64,000 bases of DNA from Prorocentrum cordatum (GCA_963575745.1 CAUYUJ010014624.1:324907-388906), one strand, 5' to 3'. Positions 43,730-55,573 are shown, numbered from the stretch's first letter. The notes: a model not told the origin generated them from the letters alone. Made by a program: numbers and translations.

Positions 43730-44560
43730 GTCTCCCAGTGGCCCGCGTAAGACGCCACTCCGCCTGACCCCGCGACAGCCCTCGAACGTGGCGACCGTTT
43801 CGCAGATCGCAGCCACGTATGGACGGCAAGGTCTCATCCGAATCTGGGTAAGACGCCACTCTGCTGAGCCCCCCAGCAGCCTTCGAAAGTGCGGCAGTTT
43901 CGCAGAGCGCGGCCCCACAGTGATGCCGGGGTCTGCTTTGAATCTGGGTAGGACGTCACTCCGCTGGACCCCCAGCAGCCCTCGAAAGTGGCGACCGTTT
44001 CGCAGATCGCAGCCCCCCCCAGGGAAGGCGAGGTTTCATTTGAGTCTGGTATGGACGTCACTCCGCTGGGGCCCCCCAGCAGCACTCCAAAGTGGCGACA
44101 GTTTCGCAGTCGCCGCCACCCCGGAAATGGCGAGCTCTCGTTCCAGTCTGGGTAAGACGTCACCCCGCTGGGCCCCCCAGCAGGTTTCGAAAGCGGCGAC
44201 AGTTTCGCGGTTCGCAGCCCCCCGGGGATGGTGAGGTCTCATTGCGCTTGGGTTGGACGTCACTCCGTTGGACCCCCCAGCAGCCCTCGAAACTAGCGAC
44301 CGTTTCGCAGATCGCAGCCCCCCCAAGGAAGGCGAGGTCTCATTTGAGTCTGGGTTGGACGTCGCTCCGTTGGGCCCCCCAGCAGCCATCCAAACTGGCG
44401 ACGGTATCGCAGTCGCCGCCACCCCGGAGATGGCGAGCTCTCGTCTCACTCTGGGTAAGACATCGCTCCGCTGGACTCCAGCAGCCTTCGAAAGTGGCGA
44501 CGGTTTCGCAGATTGCACCCCCCAAGGATGGCGAGGCCCCATTGGAGTCTGGGCCCAGGG
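43730..44560. repeat. ~100-bp tandem repeat, 8 copies
   Basis: The core GTTTCGCAGATCGCAGCC or a variant recurs near 43796, 43890, 43993, 44098, 44199, 44298, 44401 and 44501. Alternate copies share GTCGCCGCC versus ATCGCAGCC, suggesting a 200-bp higher-order unit. The array sits inside the decayed minus-strand LINE. Confidence 0.85.
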
Positions 44561-44670
44561 ATGGCCGGGTAGGAGGCAGACTGGCACGCCGGAAGGACCG
44601 ACCTGAGAGGCAGGAGAAAAGGTGAGAGGAGGCGGGGGGCGGAAGACGGAGGAGACGCGCGGGCAGTGCT

Positions 44671-45063
44671 CTATTCAAAACGAGTGCCCAACGCAGGAGA
44701 GTTGGGACATATTTTCTTGCCCCCTTCGCATCCACACGGGGGTTCGAGGTTCAGCCCAGGCTCGACGCCGTGACCACCGTCAGCATAACCATTCGCAGCG
44801 GCATAGGAAGCTCCCACCCCACGCGTGCATCTCTTGTTCCAGCTCTCCTGAAGTCCAACAATGTGCACCCCAGTCTCCGGTAGCCAGATTGTCGCCAGCC
44901 GGGCGCGTGCCAGCGCCCTCCTACCCGCAATTCCGTGGGCCGCGCGCTTCGACGCCGATCTGCAGTTCAACTGCGCAACTGCCAGAGGGGGTCTGGAGGT
45001 CGAGATCCCCGGGGGCAGGCGCAGGGGGAGGGGCTCATAACCCTTCAAGTCTTCCATAGCCAT
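44671..45063 (-). pseudogene. Decayed LINE endonuclease N-terminus (minus-strand element)
   Basis: On the minus strand VAQLNCRSAS, a run ending LARARLATIWLPETG, and HIVGLQESWNKRC reproduce the start of an apurinic-type LINE endonuclease: the Asn near the start and the QE with its metal-binding Glu. The domain then breaks off; the remaining endonuclease motifs are not seen before the 100-bp tandem array. In active elements this enzyme nicks the target site. Confidence 0.5.
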
Positions 45064-45549
45064 AGAGGCCTGTGTAGAAACAGGGGCGGTGACCCAAGAG
45101 CGCCCTTGAATCGGAAGATGCTTGGCCTTGCTGGCGTTTTCGGCAGACTGAAGCCACTCCCGACGGGCAGGGTGGCACTGGGTAGCGCACTTCAGGGCTC
45201 AGGGACTCTCAGGGACTGAGCTGGGGAAGATCGAACCTTGCATCGTGCTTGATGCGATGTGGTCGACTACGGCATTCCAAGAATGGTCCTAGCGGCCATT
45301 GACGCGGGCAAGTCGAGCGGTGCAGCGCGCGCAGCTCGTCAAACAGGATGAGGGTTACCAGCGCCATTGTGTCACCAGGGGGGTCGGACCCTGAGCAAAG
45401 TTCTGACAGCCATCTCGGAGTCGCCGTTGATATCACCTCCCCGCTCTGGGGACTTTGGGCATTCTGCGGCTTTTCGAGGCGGCGGCGGAGGTATCCTGGA
45501 GCCGCTCTTTCTGCGTGGACTGTGCCAGTGGAGGAGGTCTCCTGGATAT

Positions 45550-47266
45550 GCTCACTCTGAGTGGATCTGAAGCTCTGCGTGGCGTAGCCTCGTAAACACT
45601 GCCCCGCTCTCGCCTGCCCTGCACGCTGCGACTACTTTGATTATTTGGCTGTCGCCAAAAGCCGCGCCCGCGTGCTGGCGCGACGGACTGCGCAACAGAC
45701 CTGCTGGCTCGCAGCAGGATCTGACAAGATAGATGATTCGATGTCGAAGGCAACGAGCCCCACCCAAAGCATAATGCAGGATATTGGCTTGTGCTTCAGG
45801 AGAAGCTGCTTGAATGGGCAGCGGGAGAGAGAGCGCGAGAGAGAGAGAGAGGAAACAAAAAAGAGAGCGAGATCTCCTCCTCCTCCTCCTCCTCCTCCTC
45901 CTCCTCCTCCTCCTCCTCCTCCTCCTCCTCCTCCTCCTCTCCCCCAGCCCAGCTCCCCCCTCCTCAAGAGGCCCCAGAGTTCCCCCCCTGGCGCCTGCCG
46001 CGGCGGTAAGACCCCGCAGGAGTCTCTCGCACCCCCCGCCGCCACCTTTGTGGCCGCGGCGCTGCCGCCGCCGCCAACGCGGCGCGGCGGCCGCGGCCCG
46101 TGGCTGCCGCCGGCGCGGCGGCGGCCGCCGAGGCGCCGGTTGCGCCCGCCATTTCTTCTTGCTTGTTCTTCTCCTCCACCCTCTCCTCTTTCTCCGCCTC
46201 TCCCCCTCCTCCCCCTCTTGGTTTCTGCGCCCCTCCCGCCAGCTCACCGGTGGGAGGGGTCGAGGGCGCCACCCTTCCCCAGGAGAACCGTCCGCATCAC
46301 CGAGCCACCTGCTGGGCCATATTGGCACGTCGGCGCTCGTCGTGGAGATGCTGCGTCTGGGTGTCGATGGCACTAGTGCCGGCGAAGTCGATGATGCGCG
46401 CGCTGGCGCCGGTGTTTTCGATGGCGAGGACGCGTTGGGTCCAGCGGGCCTCCAAGTCACACAGGGTGGATGTCAGCTCCTTGGGTGCGTGGGGTGAAGC
46501 GCGGGGAAGGGGGTAGGGCGTAGGGCGTGGGGAGGCGCGTTGTCGTCGGGAGGCGCGTTGTCGTAGGAAGGCGCGTTGTGGGAAGGGGCGTCGGGTCGTC
46601 GTTGTCGTTTTCGTGGTCAGTAGCGTCGTGGAGGTAGGCCTCGGGTCGTCCGTCGGGGTAGGCTCGGGGTGGGTCGGAGGGGCGTCCATGTGGGCGTCCT
46701 TGTGGGCTGGCGTAGGGTCCGACGCAGAGGCCGTCGCGGGGAGATTCGGGTTGGGGAGGGCGTGGGGTAGTTGAGGAGGTCGGGTGGGAGTGTCCAGGGG
46801 GTGGCCCGGCTGTCCCTATGACCATTCAGCCGTCCACGGGGGAGGCGGCGCCCACTGTTGGTTGTCTGGCGGCCCCTGTGGCCGCTTCCTCGGGTATTCC
46901 CCACACGGGCTCCCTCTCAGGCCATGCGGCCATTCGAGGCTCGGCTGGGAACTTGTAGGATCCATCGTGGGGGCCGTGGGGTAGGGGGTCGTGGGGGTAG
47001 GCGCAGGAGGCACGCCGGGATGAAGGGCGGCAGGCGGGGGCCCCATCATCGCGGCAGTCAGCGTTGGGGTCGGTGGCCCAGTAGGCGGGTGGCACGGCCG
47101 GGACGAAGATGGCCGCCTCCTCCCTCATGATGGAAGGCGGCTTGTCAGCCTGGGCGTAGGGCTGGGGATGAGGCTGGCCATGGGGTTGGGCATACGGGTC
47201 GGGGATACCATTTGGTCTTGGTGCCGTCGTGGGCGTGGGGAGGAGCGTCGGACACGGGAAGGGCAA
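45550..47266 (-). pseudogene. Possible ORF1 remnant of the minus-strand LINE, with (CCT)n block
   Basis: Minus-strand frames give a Pro/Thr/His-rich segment (46600-47266), then LCDLEARWTQRVLAIENTG and IDTQTQHLHDERRRANMAQQ (46330-46460), which looks coding and helical. The sequence then becomes Ala/Gly/Arg-rich and enters a (CCT)n block at 45870-45945. The position, 5' of the endonuclease remnant on the same strand, fits a LINE ORF1, but no zinc knuckle was found. Confidence 0.3.
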
Positions 47267-47279
47267 AGAGAAGTGCGCG

Positions 47280-47285
47280 GGAGGG

Positions 47286-47327
<42 letters not shown>

Positions 47328-47345
47328 GTCGTCGTCGTCGGAAGG
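47280..47345. repeat. (GTC)n microsatellite between head-to-head LINEs
   Basis: GTCGTC repeats of about 60 bp between the minus-strand ORF1 remnant and the plus-strand endonuclease. Confidence 0.9.
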
Positions 47346-47447
47346 CCGCGGACTGCTCACATCCGTTCAGGCGCAGTGGCCTCCGCCGAATCCTCGCCCT
47401 GTCTCCGCCCAGCAGTTCCGCCCCAGGAGGTGGCCTGATTCACGGCG

Positions 47448-50400
47448 ATGCGGCCACGGGTGTTTCGCGCGCTGTGCTTCGGCATGGCCGCCCCCGCGTT
47501 CGACGACACCGACGTAGGCTACCAGTCCAAGCCCCTGGGCAGCACCCCCATCGTCGGCTGGAGCCCTTTTTTCAGCCTCGCCAGCCACGAGGGGCGCCTG
47601 GAGGCCGTCAGCGCGGAGTTCCACAATATGGATGCGATTTTGGCCCCTGGCACAAAGATTCGGAGCAGGGCAGGTACACCACATCATAAAGAACGGATTC
47701 AACATCATCTCTGGATCCACTTCGGATGGACGCGAGCAGCAGGCACCAACTCCAGCGCAGGCTGCAGCATAGGATCATCACGACATTTATACAGATAGCG
47801 GAACATCACACGGGTCGTGTCGGCACCATCACACATACTTGGTCGAGCTGGAAGCATCGATGCACAACGTGGACCGAATCGAGTACGCTACATCGTCACC
47901 GATTTCCCACCGCCCACACCTCGCCAAGGATCATCACTTCTGGAAGAAGACCTGTCTTCAACTTTGGCGATGGGTACTGCATCTATATATAAAGACCCCT
48001 GAACGCACCGTGCCAATCATGTTCAGCGACATGGATTTACGTTTTGGTCCACACGGTTCCCGCCCCAGCACCGACGCCAGCATCGGCCCATACCAAACGG
48101 GCCCCGAGGACGATCTCGCCCAGCGCTTCCACACGGACATGCTAGAACACGAGGTGAGCGCGATCAACAGCTACTGGGACCTCGGGCCCAGCTATTACGG
48201 GAACCACGGATCCCACGGCCGCATCGACTATTTCGTCGCCCCCACCAGCCTCAAGCTCGCGGTTACACGCATGGTCATGGGCTTGCACGCCTCACAACGA
48301 CTACGGTCCCTCCATGTCATTAACCACGTCCCGATGATCATGGAAGTACGAATTTCGGCCCCAGAGCAATATTGTGACCCTGATCAACCACGTTGGGACT
48401 GGGGCATGCTGGCCGCCTGCTTACAGCAAGGACACCAAGGCCCCCAATTCTTCCAGGACCTACGAGAGCAATGCGACCATCATCGCGCTCGCCTCACACG
48501 CCTCGCTTCCGACGCCACCCCGACAAGGCATGCAGATATTGTCGGATATCTCTCAAAGACCACCGCCAAGAAGTACTTCACCCGAGAAGGCCACGCACCC
48601 ACATGGGTACTTACAGCCAAGGCCGCGCGAGCACGACTACTTGGAAAAACGAGCGCAACTTTGCGAAGCTGGTCGCCACCTCCACCACGCCGGCCTACGC
48701 CGAGTATCACAACAGTTCAAATCGTTCCGACATTGGTACAACTACTGGCGGCGTACTTCCGTGGGCGATCAGCTACGCGAAGCGTGGCCGTCCGCGACCT
48801 TGCTCGCGTCGGACATCTCGCTCGACTACGCGCTGGCACGCGCGCTGGTATAAAGAGGCGAAGCTACCCGTACGTTGCCGCTGTTCGACCCCGAGGTCAA
48901 GCCTTCCTCGACGCACTCGCCAGGCCAGCTACAGGAGGATGCATGGGCGCCACGCCACATCCCACCAGCATCTAACTACGAGACGCCACCATCGAGAAGC
49001 TACTACTCACACCAGTGGAGGACATTGCCCAGCACGGCCCCGTTCAGCACGGAGCAATCCAGACAGATTTGGACAACGCCGCGGAGGACCTCGGGCATAT
49101 GAAAAAGGGCGCCTGTGCCAACAAACATCGACGATGCAATCCTGGGTGGTCCTGGCCTGGCGAGATCGCTCAACTCTTCTTGTACCCGCAGTGCCTGACT
49201 AAGCCCAAGGCGGAGACAATCGGCCTGGGACACGAAGACCAACCTTATTTCCACGTCCATCAACCAGCACAAGCCGAAGTGCCTGGCGTTCGCCCCGCTG
49301 CCACATCCTTCGAGGAAGCCCGCGTCGGCCACGTTCTCTTCGCGTCGCTCCTGGCTCACGTCCGCACCGCCCGCGTGCTGCCCGCGCAGGCAGTGGCGAG
49401 CCAGGCCGCCACCATCGGGAGGAAGAACAAAGCACCTAGCGGCGACGAGATCCACGACACCAACCACTGCCTCCGACTCCTGCGCGTTTTCTGCCACCGG
49501 TGGCGCATCTACCTACGCGCGGGCCCCTGCGACTACGGAGGACCATCCAACGCCCCAGCCTGGGGCTACGGAGGAATCCGACAACGACGGCGTGAGGAAC
49601 TTATGCTCTTGGTCAAAGTCGCCATGTGGCGGCTGCGCGCGACTGACCGCGACTTTCTTGTCAAGTCCTACGACGTACGCAATGCCTTCGCCGCAGGTGA
49701 CCACTCCTTCCGCCTCCAGGCCCACTATGACCGCACCGACGACGGCCACTTCGACGACCTCCATTCCCAGCATCGCGAACTCGCGGTCCTCGCCATCGAC
49801 GCCAGCGATGCACAAGTCTCAGCGCGACCGACGACAGGTGGACGCTCGGGCGACAGCAACGAGCCCGAGCTCTTCATGGCAGCGTTCTGCACAGGAGTCG
49901 AAGCATAGCTGGGCGAAACCACGGAGCTCACCAGTAATGACCTAACCGCGGAGTGCCCCAGTACGCTCACGACCCAGCAGATCACCACGGGCGCCTTCAT
50001 CAACGATACCATCCGCATCTATGCGCTGCCAGAAGGCCCGCCACACGCACGATGGGCGCTCGCCGTCGACTACCTGCACAACGCCACGCTCAACAAGTAT
50101 ATACATCTGACTGGCCACCGACAGGGCGGCGAGATGCAGGACACCCTCGTCTACGCCACCAACGCCCGCGTCACTCGCGACATTGAGCACCGAGGCACCA
50201 ACGCGTGCAACCTCGTCCACCTCGGCGGCCTCATCACGCCCACTGGCACCAACGACGCAGAGATACGTGCCCGCATCCAGTCTGCTGCCGCGGCATGGAC
50301 TCGCCTTGGGAATTACTGGACAAGCCCTGGACCATGGAAACATAAGCGCAACACCTTCATCGCTAACGTGGCGGGGCGCGCCCGGTCCGCTCTGGAGCCC

Positions 50401-51687
50401 TACGTGCTTGCCCCCGCCGAGTACAACAAGCTAGTCGTGTGCCTCGCCAAGAAGATGCGCGCCATGTTGTTGGGACGAGCCCACTATAAACGAGACGACG
50501 GAGCACGCCGCAGCTGGGCGACTGACAAAGCATTTCGTGAATGGCAGCGCGCACCGACCGCAGTGGAACTCGTGATCAAGCGACTCAACTGGTGGTAAGT
50601 TATCATCGACGACCCCGACGACCACGCGCAATTCCTGGCCGCGCCCCTGGGCGACTACACTGTCGAGATCAACGCCAGAGCACGCGGGCGCCCAGCCTCG
50701 TCGCCACCGCTGCGCCACGGCCGACATCAAGCAAATGCAGGCGCACATCCGTGGGTGGCCCAAATCCACGGCGACCTTCGCCAACTACTGGGCCATCCCA
50801 CGGGCGCCACGTTCGAGGAGGAGTGGGGCCCTCCGACCATGGAAGCACTAGTTCGAGATGAGCACGTACGCCAGGCCTCTCTTGCATGTGATATGCGCCT
50901 TTTTCGCAGCACGTGCGTGAGCAGCCAGTGGGCCCCGAGCGGCTCGATGGCGCATGGCGTGCCCGCCGCTGATCATGAGATGGGCGACGCAGATAGCGAG
51001 ACCGAGCTGCTGGCCCCGTTTCGATGCACAATCGAGAACTGCCGAGCGAGGTTCTCCACCGCCCATCGTCTTGCTACTCATCAAACGCACTCGTCAGCAC
51101 CTGGTCGCGGTCGCGCCACCATCACCAATGCCATCACCATCGGCAACATGTGCCTCAGCTGCTCTACAGTATTCTCATGCGTCGATCACTGTCAACGCCG
51201 TCTTCAGATATCCTGGAAAGCGAAGAGATGCATCCCCGAACTAACTCATCATCTGCATGAATTGAAACCGTCACGTTCGACTCGACGCCCGCTTGCGAAT
51301 ACCAGCGACATACCCGAGTGCCACGAAATATACCACGATCCACGAGAACTCAGAAGACATCTTGCCGATCATATTCCGGCGACTCCGTCGGGGTCTAGGC
51401 TCAAGGCTGCACCCGCGAAGGCCACCTCCCAGAGGCCCCAGGTTCCCGCGCATATCTCTCGCCAATTCTCGAAGAAACGCAGAGCCGTGTGGGCGCCTGA
51501 GGACACTGCTGAGTCACGAGATCAGCTCCACGCAGCCTGCCACGGCCGGCCTACGCGTACTTCAACTTCGACAAGGACTACTGCGCGGACAGCCCGACCG
51601 AGCCCGACGACCACCGCCGCGAGCGCCACTGCACCCACTCTGGCCAACGCCCCGCAGCTGGTGACTACCTTTTCCAGTAGTATCTGA
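47448..51687 (+). pseudogene. LINE ORF2: endonuclease, reverse transcriptase, C2H2 finger; three in-frame stops
   Basis: After a frame-broken N-terminus (47448-47800) one frame runs from 47839 to the TGA at 51687, interrupted only by TAA 48973, TAG 49906 and TAA 50596. Endonuclease: FSDMDLRFG (like GDMN), HGRIDYFVAP and INHVPM (like SDHxP), 48020-48350. RT: motif A KSYDVRNAFAAGDH (about 49660), motif B GGRSGDSNEPELF (about 49840), motif C AVDYLHN (50062-50082), where only one of the two usual Asp is present, and a C-terminal block LVHLGGLITPTG with EIRARIQSAAAAWTRLG. Near 51015 FRCTIENCRARFSTAHRLAT with two further His forms a C2H2 finger; another Cys pair follows. The element would copy itself by target-primed reverse transcription; this copy looks inactive. 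Confidence 0.7.
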
Positions 51688-51704
51688 ACCCCTTCGATGA
51701 CGAT

Positions 51705-52562
51705 ATGTCGGCGGCGACCGCGCAGCCAGCGTCGACGCGAGCGAGCTGGCGCCGCCCGCTGGGGCCCTCCCAGGCGCCTGGGCACGCTGGCAGCGCCGCC
51801 AGCGCCGACGCGCCGCTAGCCAAGCAGAAGGGGAACGCAGGGGGCGCAGTGCTGAAGGACAAAGAGGCCCAGGACTCGATGGTGGTGGACGAGGGCGACG
51901 AACAGGGAGACCGCAAACGCAAAGTACGACGCGGAGGTCGACGCCAGCGCGGACAGCGCACGAACAGAAGACATGGGCCAGCCGCGACAAGCACCTCGCC
52001 GAGCTGCTCGCCGCCATCTTGAAGATGACCCTGATGAACCCTCAGAGACTTCGGATCCTGAGCTCCGCCACGTCTCGACGCGTTCACGCTGGCCCGCGAC
52101 CATCAGCTGACCGCAGCATTGTCATCCGAGCTCGAGAACTACAAGGCCCACCTCGACAAGCTGCGCCACGGAACACCAGGGCAGGTGTTGGAGCTGAAGA
52201 CCGTGGGCAGCCCGACCGCCAGCCTCGCGCTCTGCCTCGTCGGGGCGACGTGCAAGCTTGACATCGGCGGCGGCAACGGGAAGAACCTCCACTACTACTT
52301 CGACAAGGCCCAGCCGAGCGAGGACAAAGCAGCCGACATCACCAAAGAGATGCTCGAGGAACACGTTGCGATGACCAAGCTCTAGAAATGCAACGACGAG
52401 AAGATGACGGAACTCCTGGTCGCGGCACCGCGCTGGGACCTCCGCGCCGACCTCATCACAGCAATCAAAGCCGAGGGGACTATCAAGCGCCACCTGGGGA
52501 TCGCCCCGCCTGGGTGGTTGGAGGAGGAACTGAGCGTCTTGTTAGATGCTCTAGCCAAGTGA
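51705..52562 (+). pseudogene. Decayed ORF of unknown function
   Basis: Starts with ATG 51705 (Ala/Pro-rich, then acidic and basic stretches DSMVVDEGDEQGDRKRKVRR), shifts frame between 51900 and 52090 (EQKTWASRDKHLAELLAAIL is visible in another frame) and continues as SSELENYKAHLDKLRHGTPG to TAG 52383. After that stop the same frame continues (EKMTELLVAAPRWDLRADLI) to TGA 52562. The helical, charged character resembles retroelement ORF1 proteins, but no domain is recognised. It begins 18 bp after the LINE stop, so may be a third ORF of that element. Confidence 0.35.
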
Positions 52563-52989
52563 TTCGGTTCGTGCCAGGGGGCATTTTAGTCAGCGCTGTC
52601 CCCGCTGCTCCTCCTGAGCCCCCCCCCCCCCCCCCTAAGTCTTGACTTCGGTGAAGCCGAGCCACCAGGTCTCCCAGGGGACGAGGGAGCTAATTTAGAG
52701 GCTGCCGATTTTTTGTTTGGTTAAATCCTGTCGCCGTAGGGGCGCGCCCCGCCCTGCAGCACGCGCTAGAGCGAGCACCGCGCCGTATTCCACACGCACT
52801 AAGGAATTTCACCCCTGGCTGCGGGTTCCAGATGTTAGGCGTGGTAAACTACCTCGAACGCCGATTTGTGCGCAGGCGCAGTCATTGTTCGTAACATCGC
52901 AGCCCCCTATGCTGATGACAAGTCGTCGTCGGGTCGGGCGTCAGGCACCGGGGGGGGGGGGCATGAGGCAGGGCATCTCTGTCAACGTC

Positions 52990-53060
52990 GGCGTCCTCCT
53001 CCTCCTCCTCCTCCTCCTCCTCCTCCTCCTCCTCCTCCTCCTCCTCCTCTTCCTCCTCAG
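52990..53060. repeat. (CCT)n microsatellite
   Basis: TCC repeats of about 65 bp. A run of 13-14 C residues lies nearby at 52621-52635. Confidence 0.9.
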
Positions 53061-53544
53061 TCCATCTCTCCTGTGCTTAGGGGTATCAAGCTCGTCGAAG
53101 CCCCTGTGGAGGTCGTTGAGGTGCCTAATGGTCGGCCACGTCGGCGGCTGAGACTGCGTCTTGTCTCCTAGCCGCGAAGCCCATGCGGCGGATGGCCGCA
53201 GTGATCCCAGGCCCGCAGAGACCCGAAACGTCTCGCTCTTCCATTTGAGCGGCCGGGGCGCGGGTGCCATTGCACGCGCGCCCAAGGTAGGCACCGTGGC
53301 GCGGCCGGGCGCCTCGCCCGGCAGTTGCCCGCTGCGGCCCCCCCCGTTTTTGTGTCGAGGGCCAGGCGGGGAGGTCCACGCCTCCGACTCGCGCAGGGGC
53401 TCCCTCCTCCCCCTGTTCCTCCTCTTTTTCCTCCTCCTCCTCCGCATCATCATCGTACTCCTAATAACCAATTGGGCTCGAGCGCTTGCTCGCGTCCCGA
53501 GTTACCGCCGCTCTGCACGTGCAGGGCCCCCCCGCTTCGCCCCG

Positions 53545-55140
53545 TGGATGGTCGCGGCTGCGAGGCTCGATTGGATTCTCGCGCAGCTACGGGCTGGGCG
53601 AAAGGCTCGCTTCCGATTGGCCTCACATACTGACCGTTTGCTGCTCCAGATCGTCCTCCTCCCCGAGGTAGACGACAAGACGCAGAGCGCCATTCTGATC
53701 GACTTCATGTACTCGGTGATTGGCTCGCTCCCCTGGACCGTCTCGGTGGACCACGGCCACGAGAACAGCCGAGGAGAGGCCCACATCTCTCTTCAACTTC
53801 GGGCTGTCGCTGGACCCGCTGATGCCCCGGTGGGACCCGACGGACATGATGGAGGAGACGAGGATGATGGACCAGATGATCACCCTGGAGGCCGTGCTCG
53901 TCGCCGATTGCGTGACCCTTGGCATGGCACGGGTCTGGGCCCGTGGTCTTCTGCTGCTGCTGGGCCTGCTGGTGGAGGTAATGATCATAGGTCTTGGGGC
54001 GATGCCAAGCGTCCTCGGCGTCATGCTGACCATGGCCATACTCCTGCTGATCTACCTGCGATTCCTGTCTTTCCTTTCAACTCTGATGCGAAGTTCTTCG
54101 TGCCGATCGGCGAGGACCATTCTCTCGCCCCTGGTCGTGCACCTGATGATGGCACTGGGAAGGTGGAGGAGCTCTTGCTCGAGGACGACGGGATGACCAT
54201 TGAGGAGTTGCTGCTACTTGCGGGTCCTAATGGTGCCGACCTACCCTGTGCTGGGCTACCCAGTTCTGATCTTCTTCTCGCCCCTGGTCGTGCACCAGAT
54301 TGTTCTCCTGGAAAAGTTGAGGAAGTTTTACCTAGCGAGATCAAGGGCATGTTCCTGGCGATACAGGCAGACATCGACGTGATGACGAAGTCTCTCCCTG
54401 CGCCTGCTCCTGACGCTGCGCATCGTCAGGATGGTGCGCCCCCTGCTCCAGAGGGGCCTCCAGCACCCCTTCCTGCTGAAGGATCTGCTGGTGCTCCAGG
54501 TCTTGCTCCAGTTCCTGCTGCTCCTGCCATTCAGCCTACAGTTGCCGAGTTTTGTCGAGGGCAAGGTTGGGACTTGGACAGGATGATCGGGAGACATGCG
54601 CGAGTGGATACTCTACACAGCCGCCTCAATGGTGAAATGGTGGTTATTAGTGGCTGTGACAAATACCAAAAGGCTTGGAATCAGTTCGTAGAGATCACTC
54701 CTGTGAGCGTGTTCTCCACGGCCACACACCTGATCAAGGCTACCTGCTTGCGTCTACCCACGGTGTCCGAGGAACAGCAATGGAAGGGGGCCATCCCTGG
54801 CCAGGCGCTTTATCATGATGCTGACAGTCCCTTACCTGCTGTTCCGCGGCACAGGCGGGAGATTCTTTTCAGGCATCGCTGCCCTCACAGCGACGACAAG
54901 GTTGATGGCCCTGCCTCGATCTGGGAAGTTTGTCAACGCTCGGCCTGGCCATTGGATCTCTTTGTGCGACGGTTTGCAAATGTGATGGAAGGAGTGTCCA
55001 TTGGCCGAGTCGGCGCTATCTTGTCTGTCGTGGGGGAAGCCAATCTCGAGGTGGGGACCTACCCTGATGGGGACAAGGTCGAGGTGAGTGCCCACGATGT
55101 GTGCGAGACCTCTGACCCCTCCTCCTCGTCGCGCCGCTGA
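53545..55140 (+). CDS. Unknown protein, possibly with DDE-like N-terminus
   Basis: The open frame extends 53161-55140, but upstream of about 53545 it is Arg/Pro-rich and unconvincing. From 53545 (MVAAARLDWILAQLRAGRKA) it reads as protein: LLPEVDDKTQSAILIDFMYS and LPWTVSVDHGHEN, the last resembling the 'T.DNG.E' motif of IS30-type transposases; this is tentative. A Gly/Asp/His-rich segment (53800-54000) may be out of frame. An internal duplication follows: APGRAPDDGTGKVEELLLED and APGRAPDCSPGKVEEVLPSE. The C-terminal 270 residues are well balanced (VAEFCRGQGWDLDRMIGRHA; SIWEVCQRSAWPLDLFVRRF). It ends before the (CCT)n tract that precedes the exact spliced leader. No family is assigned. Confidence 0.4.
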   Translation, partial: WMVAAARLDWILAQLRAGRKARFRLASHTDRLLLQIVLLPEVDDKTQSAILIDFMYSVIGSLPWTVSVDHGHENSRGEAHISLQLRAVAGPADAPVGPDGHDGGDEDDGPDDHPGGRARRRLRDPWHGTGLGPWSSAAAGPAGGGNDHRSWGDAKRPRRHADHGHTPADLPAIPVFPFNSDAKFFVPIGEDHSLAPGRAPDDGTGKVEELLLEDDGMTIEELLLLAGPNGADLPCAGLPSSDLLLAPGRAPDCSPGKVEEVLPSEIKGMFLAIQADIDVMTKSLPAPAPDAAHRQDGAPPAPEGPPAPLPAEGSAGAPGLAPVPAAPAIQPTVAEFCRGQGWDLDRMIGRHARVDTLHSRLNGEMVVISGCDKYQKAWNQFVEITPVSVFSTATHLIKATCLRLPTVSEEQQWKGAIPGQALYHDADSPLPAVPRHRREILFRHRCPHSDDKVDGPASIWEVCQRSAWPLDLFVRRFANVMEGVSIGRVGAILSVVGEANLEVGTYPDGDKVEVSAHDVCETSDPSSSSRR

Positions 55141-55479
55141 TGGGCTCCACCGGCCTGTTCGTCGCCGACTGCGGCTACGTGGATCCTGACAAGCTCGCCG
55201 GCATTTCATGGCCGTCATGGGCGCTGGCTCCCTGGACACGCTGGGTAGCCCTTCGGGGCTTTGGGCCTGTCGTGGACCTGCGTGCCACGGCAGGGCAGGG
55301 GAGGGCGACGGGACAGCCTCCCCTCGGGGGCTGCGCCCTCCCTTCCCCTCCAGGTGCTGCCTACCTCCTCTAGGTCCTGGACGGGTGGGCGGGGGGCCGC
55401 GGGCGGCCGACCTCGGCGTCCGCCTCGGGGCGCCCTCGCAACAAAAATGAAAAAAAAATCATCATCATCATCCCCCTCC

Positions 55480-55573
55480 CTCTTCCTCCTCCTCCTCCTT
55501 TTGCTGCTGCTCCTCCTCCTCCTCCTCCTCCTCCTCTTCTTCCTCCTCCTCCTCCTCCTCCTCCTCTCTCTCC
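55480..55573. repeat. (CCT)n polypyrimidine tract, acceptor-like
   Basis: About 90 pyrimidines immediately upstream of the spliced-leader sequence, whose own CCGTAG provides an AG. This is the layout of a 3' splice acceptor, so a transcript reading through here could be trans-spliced again within the relic. Confidence 0.8.
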
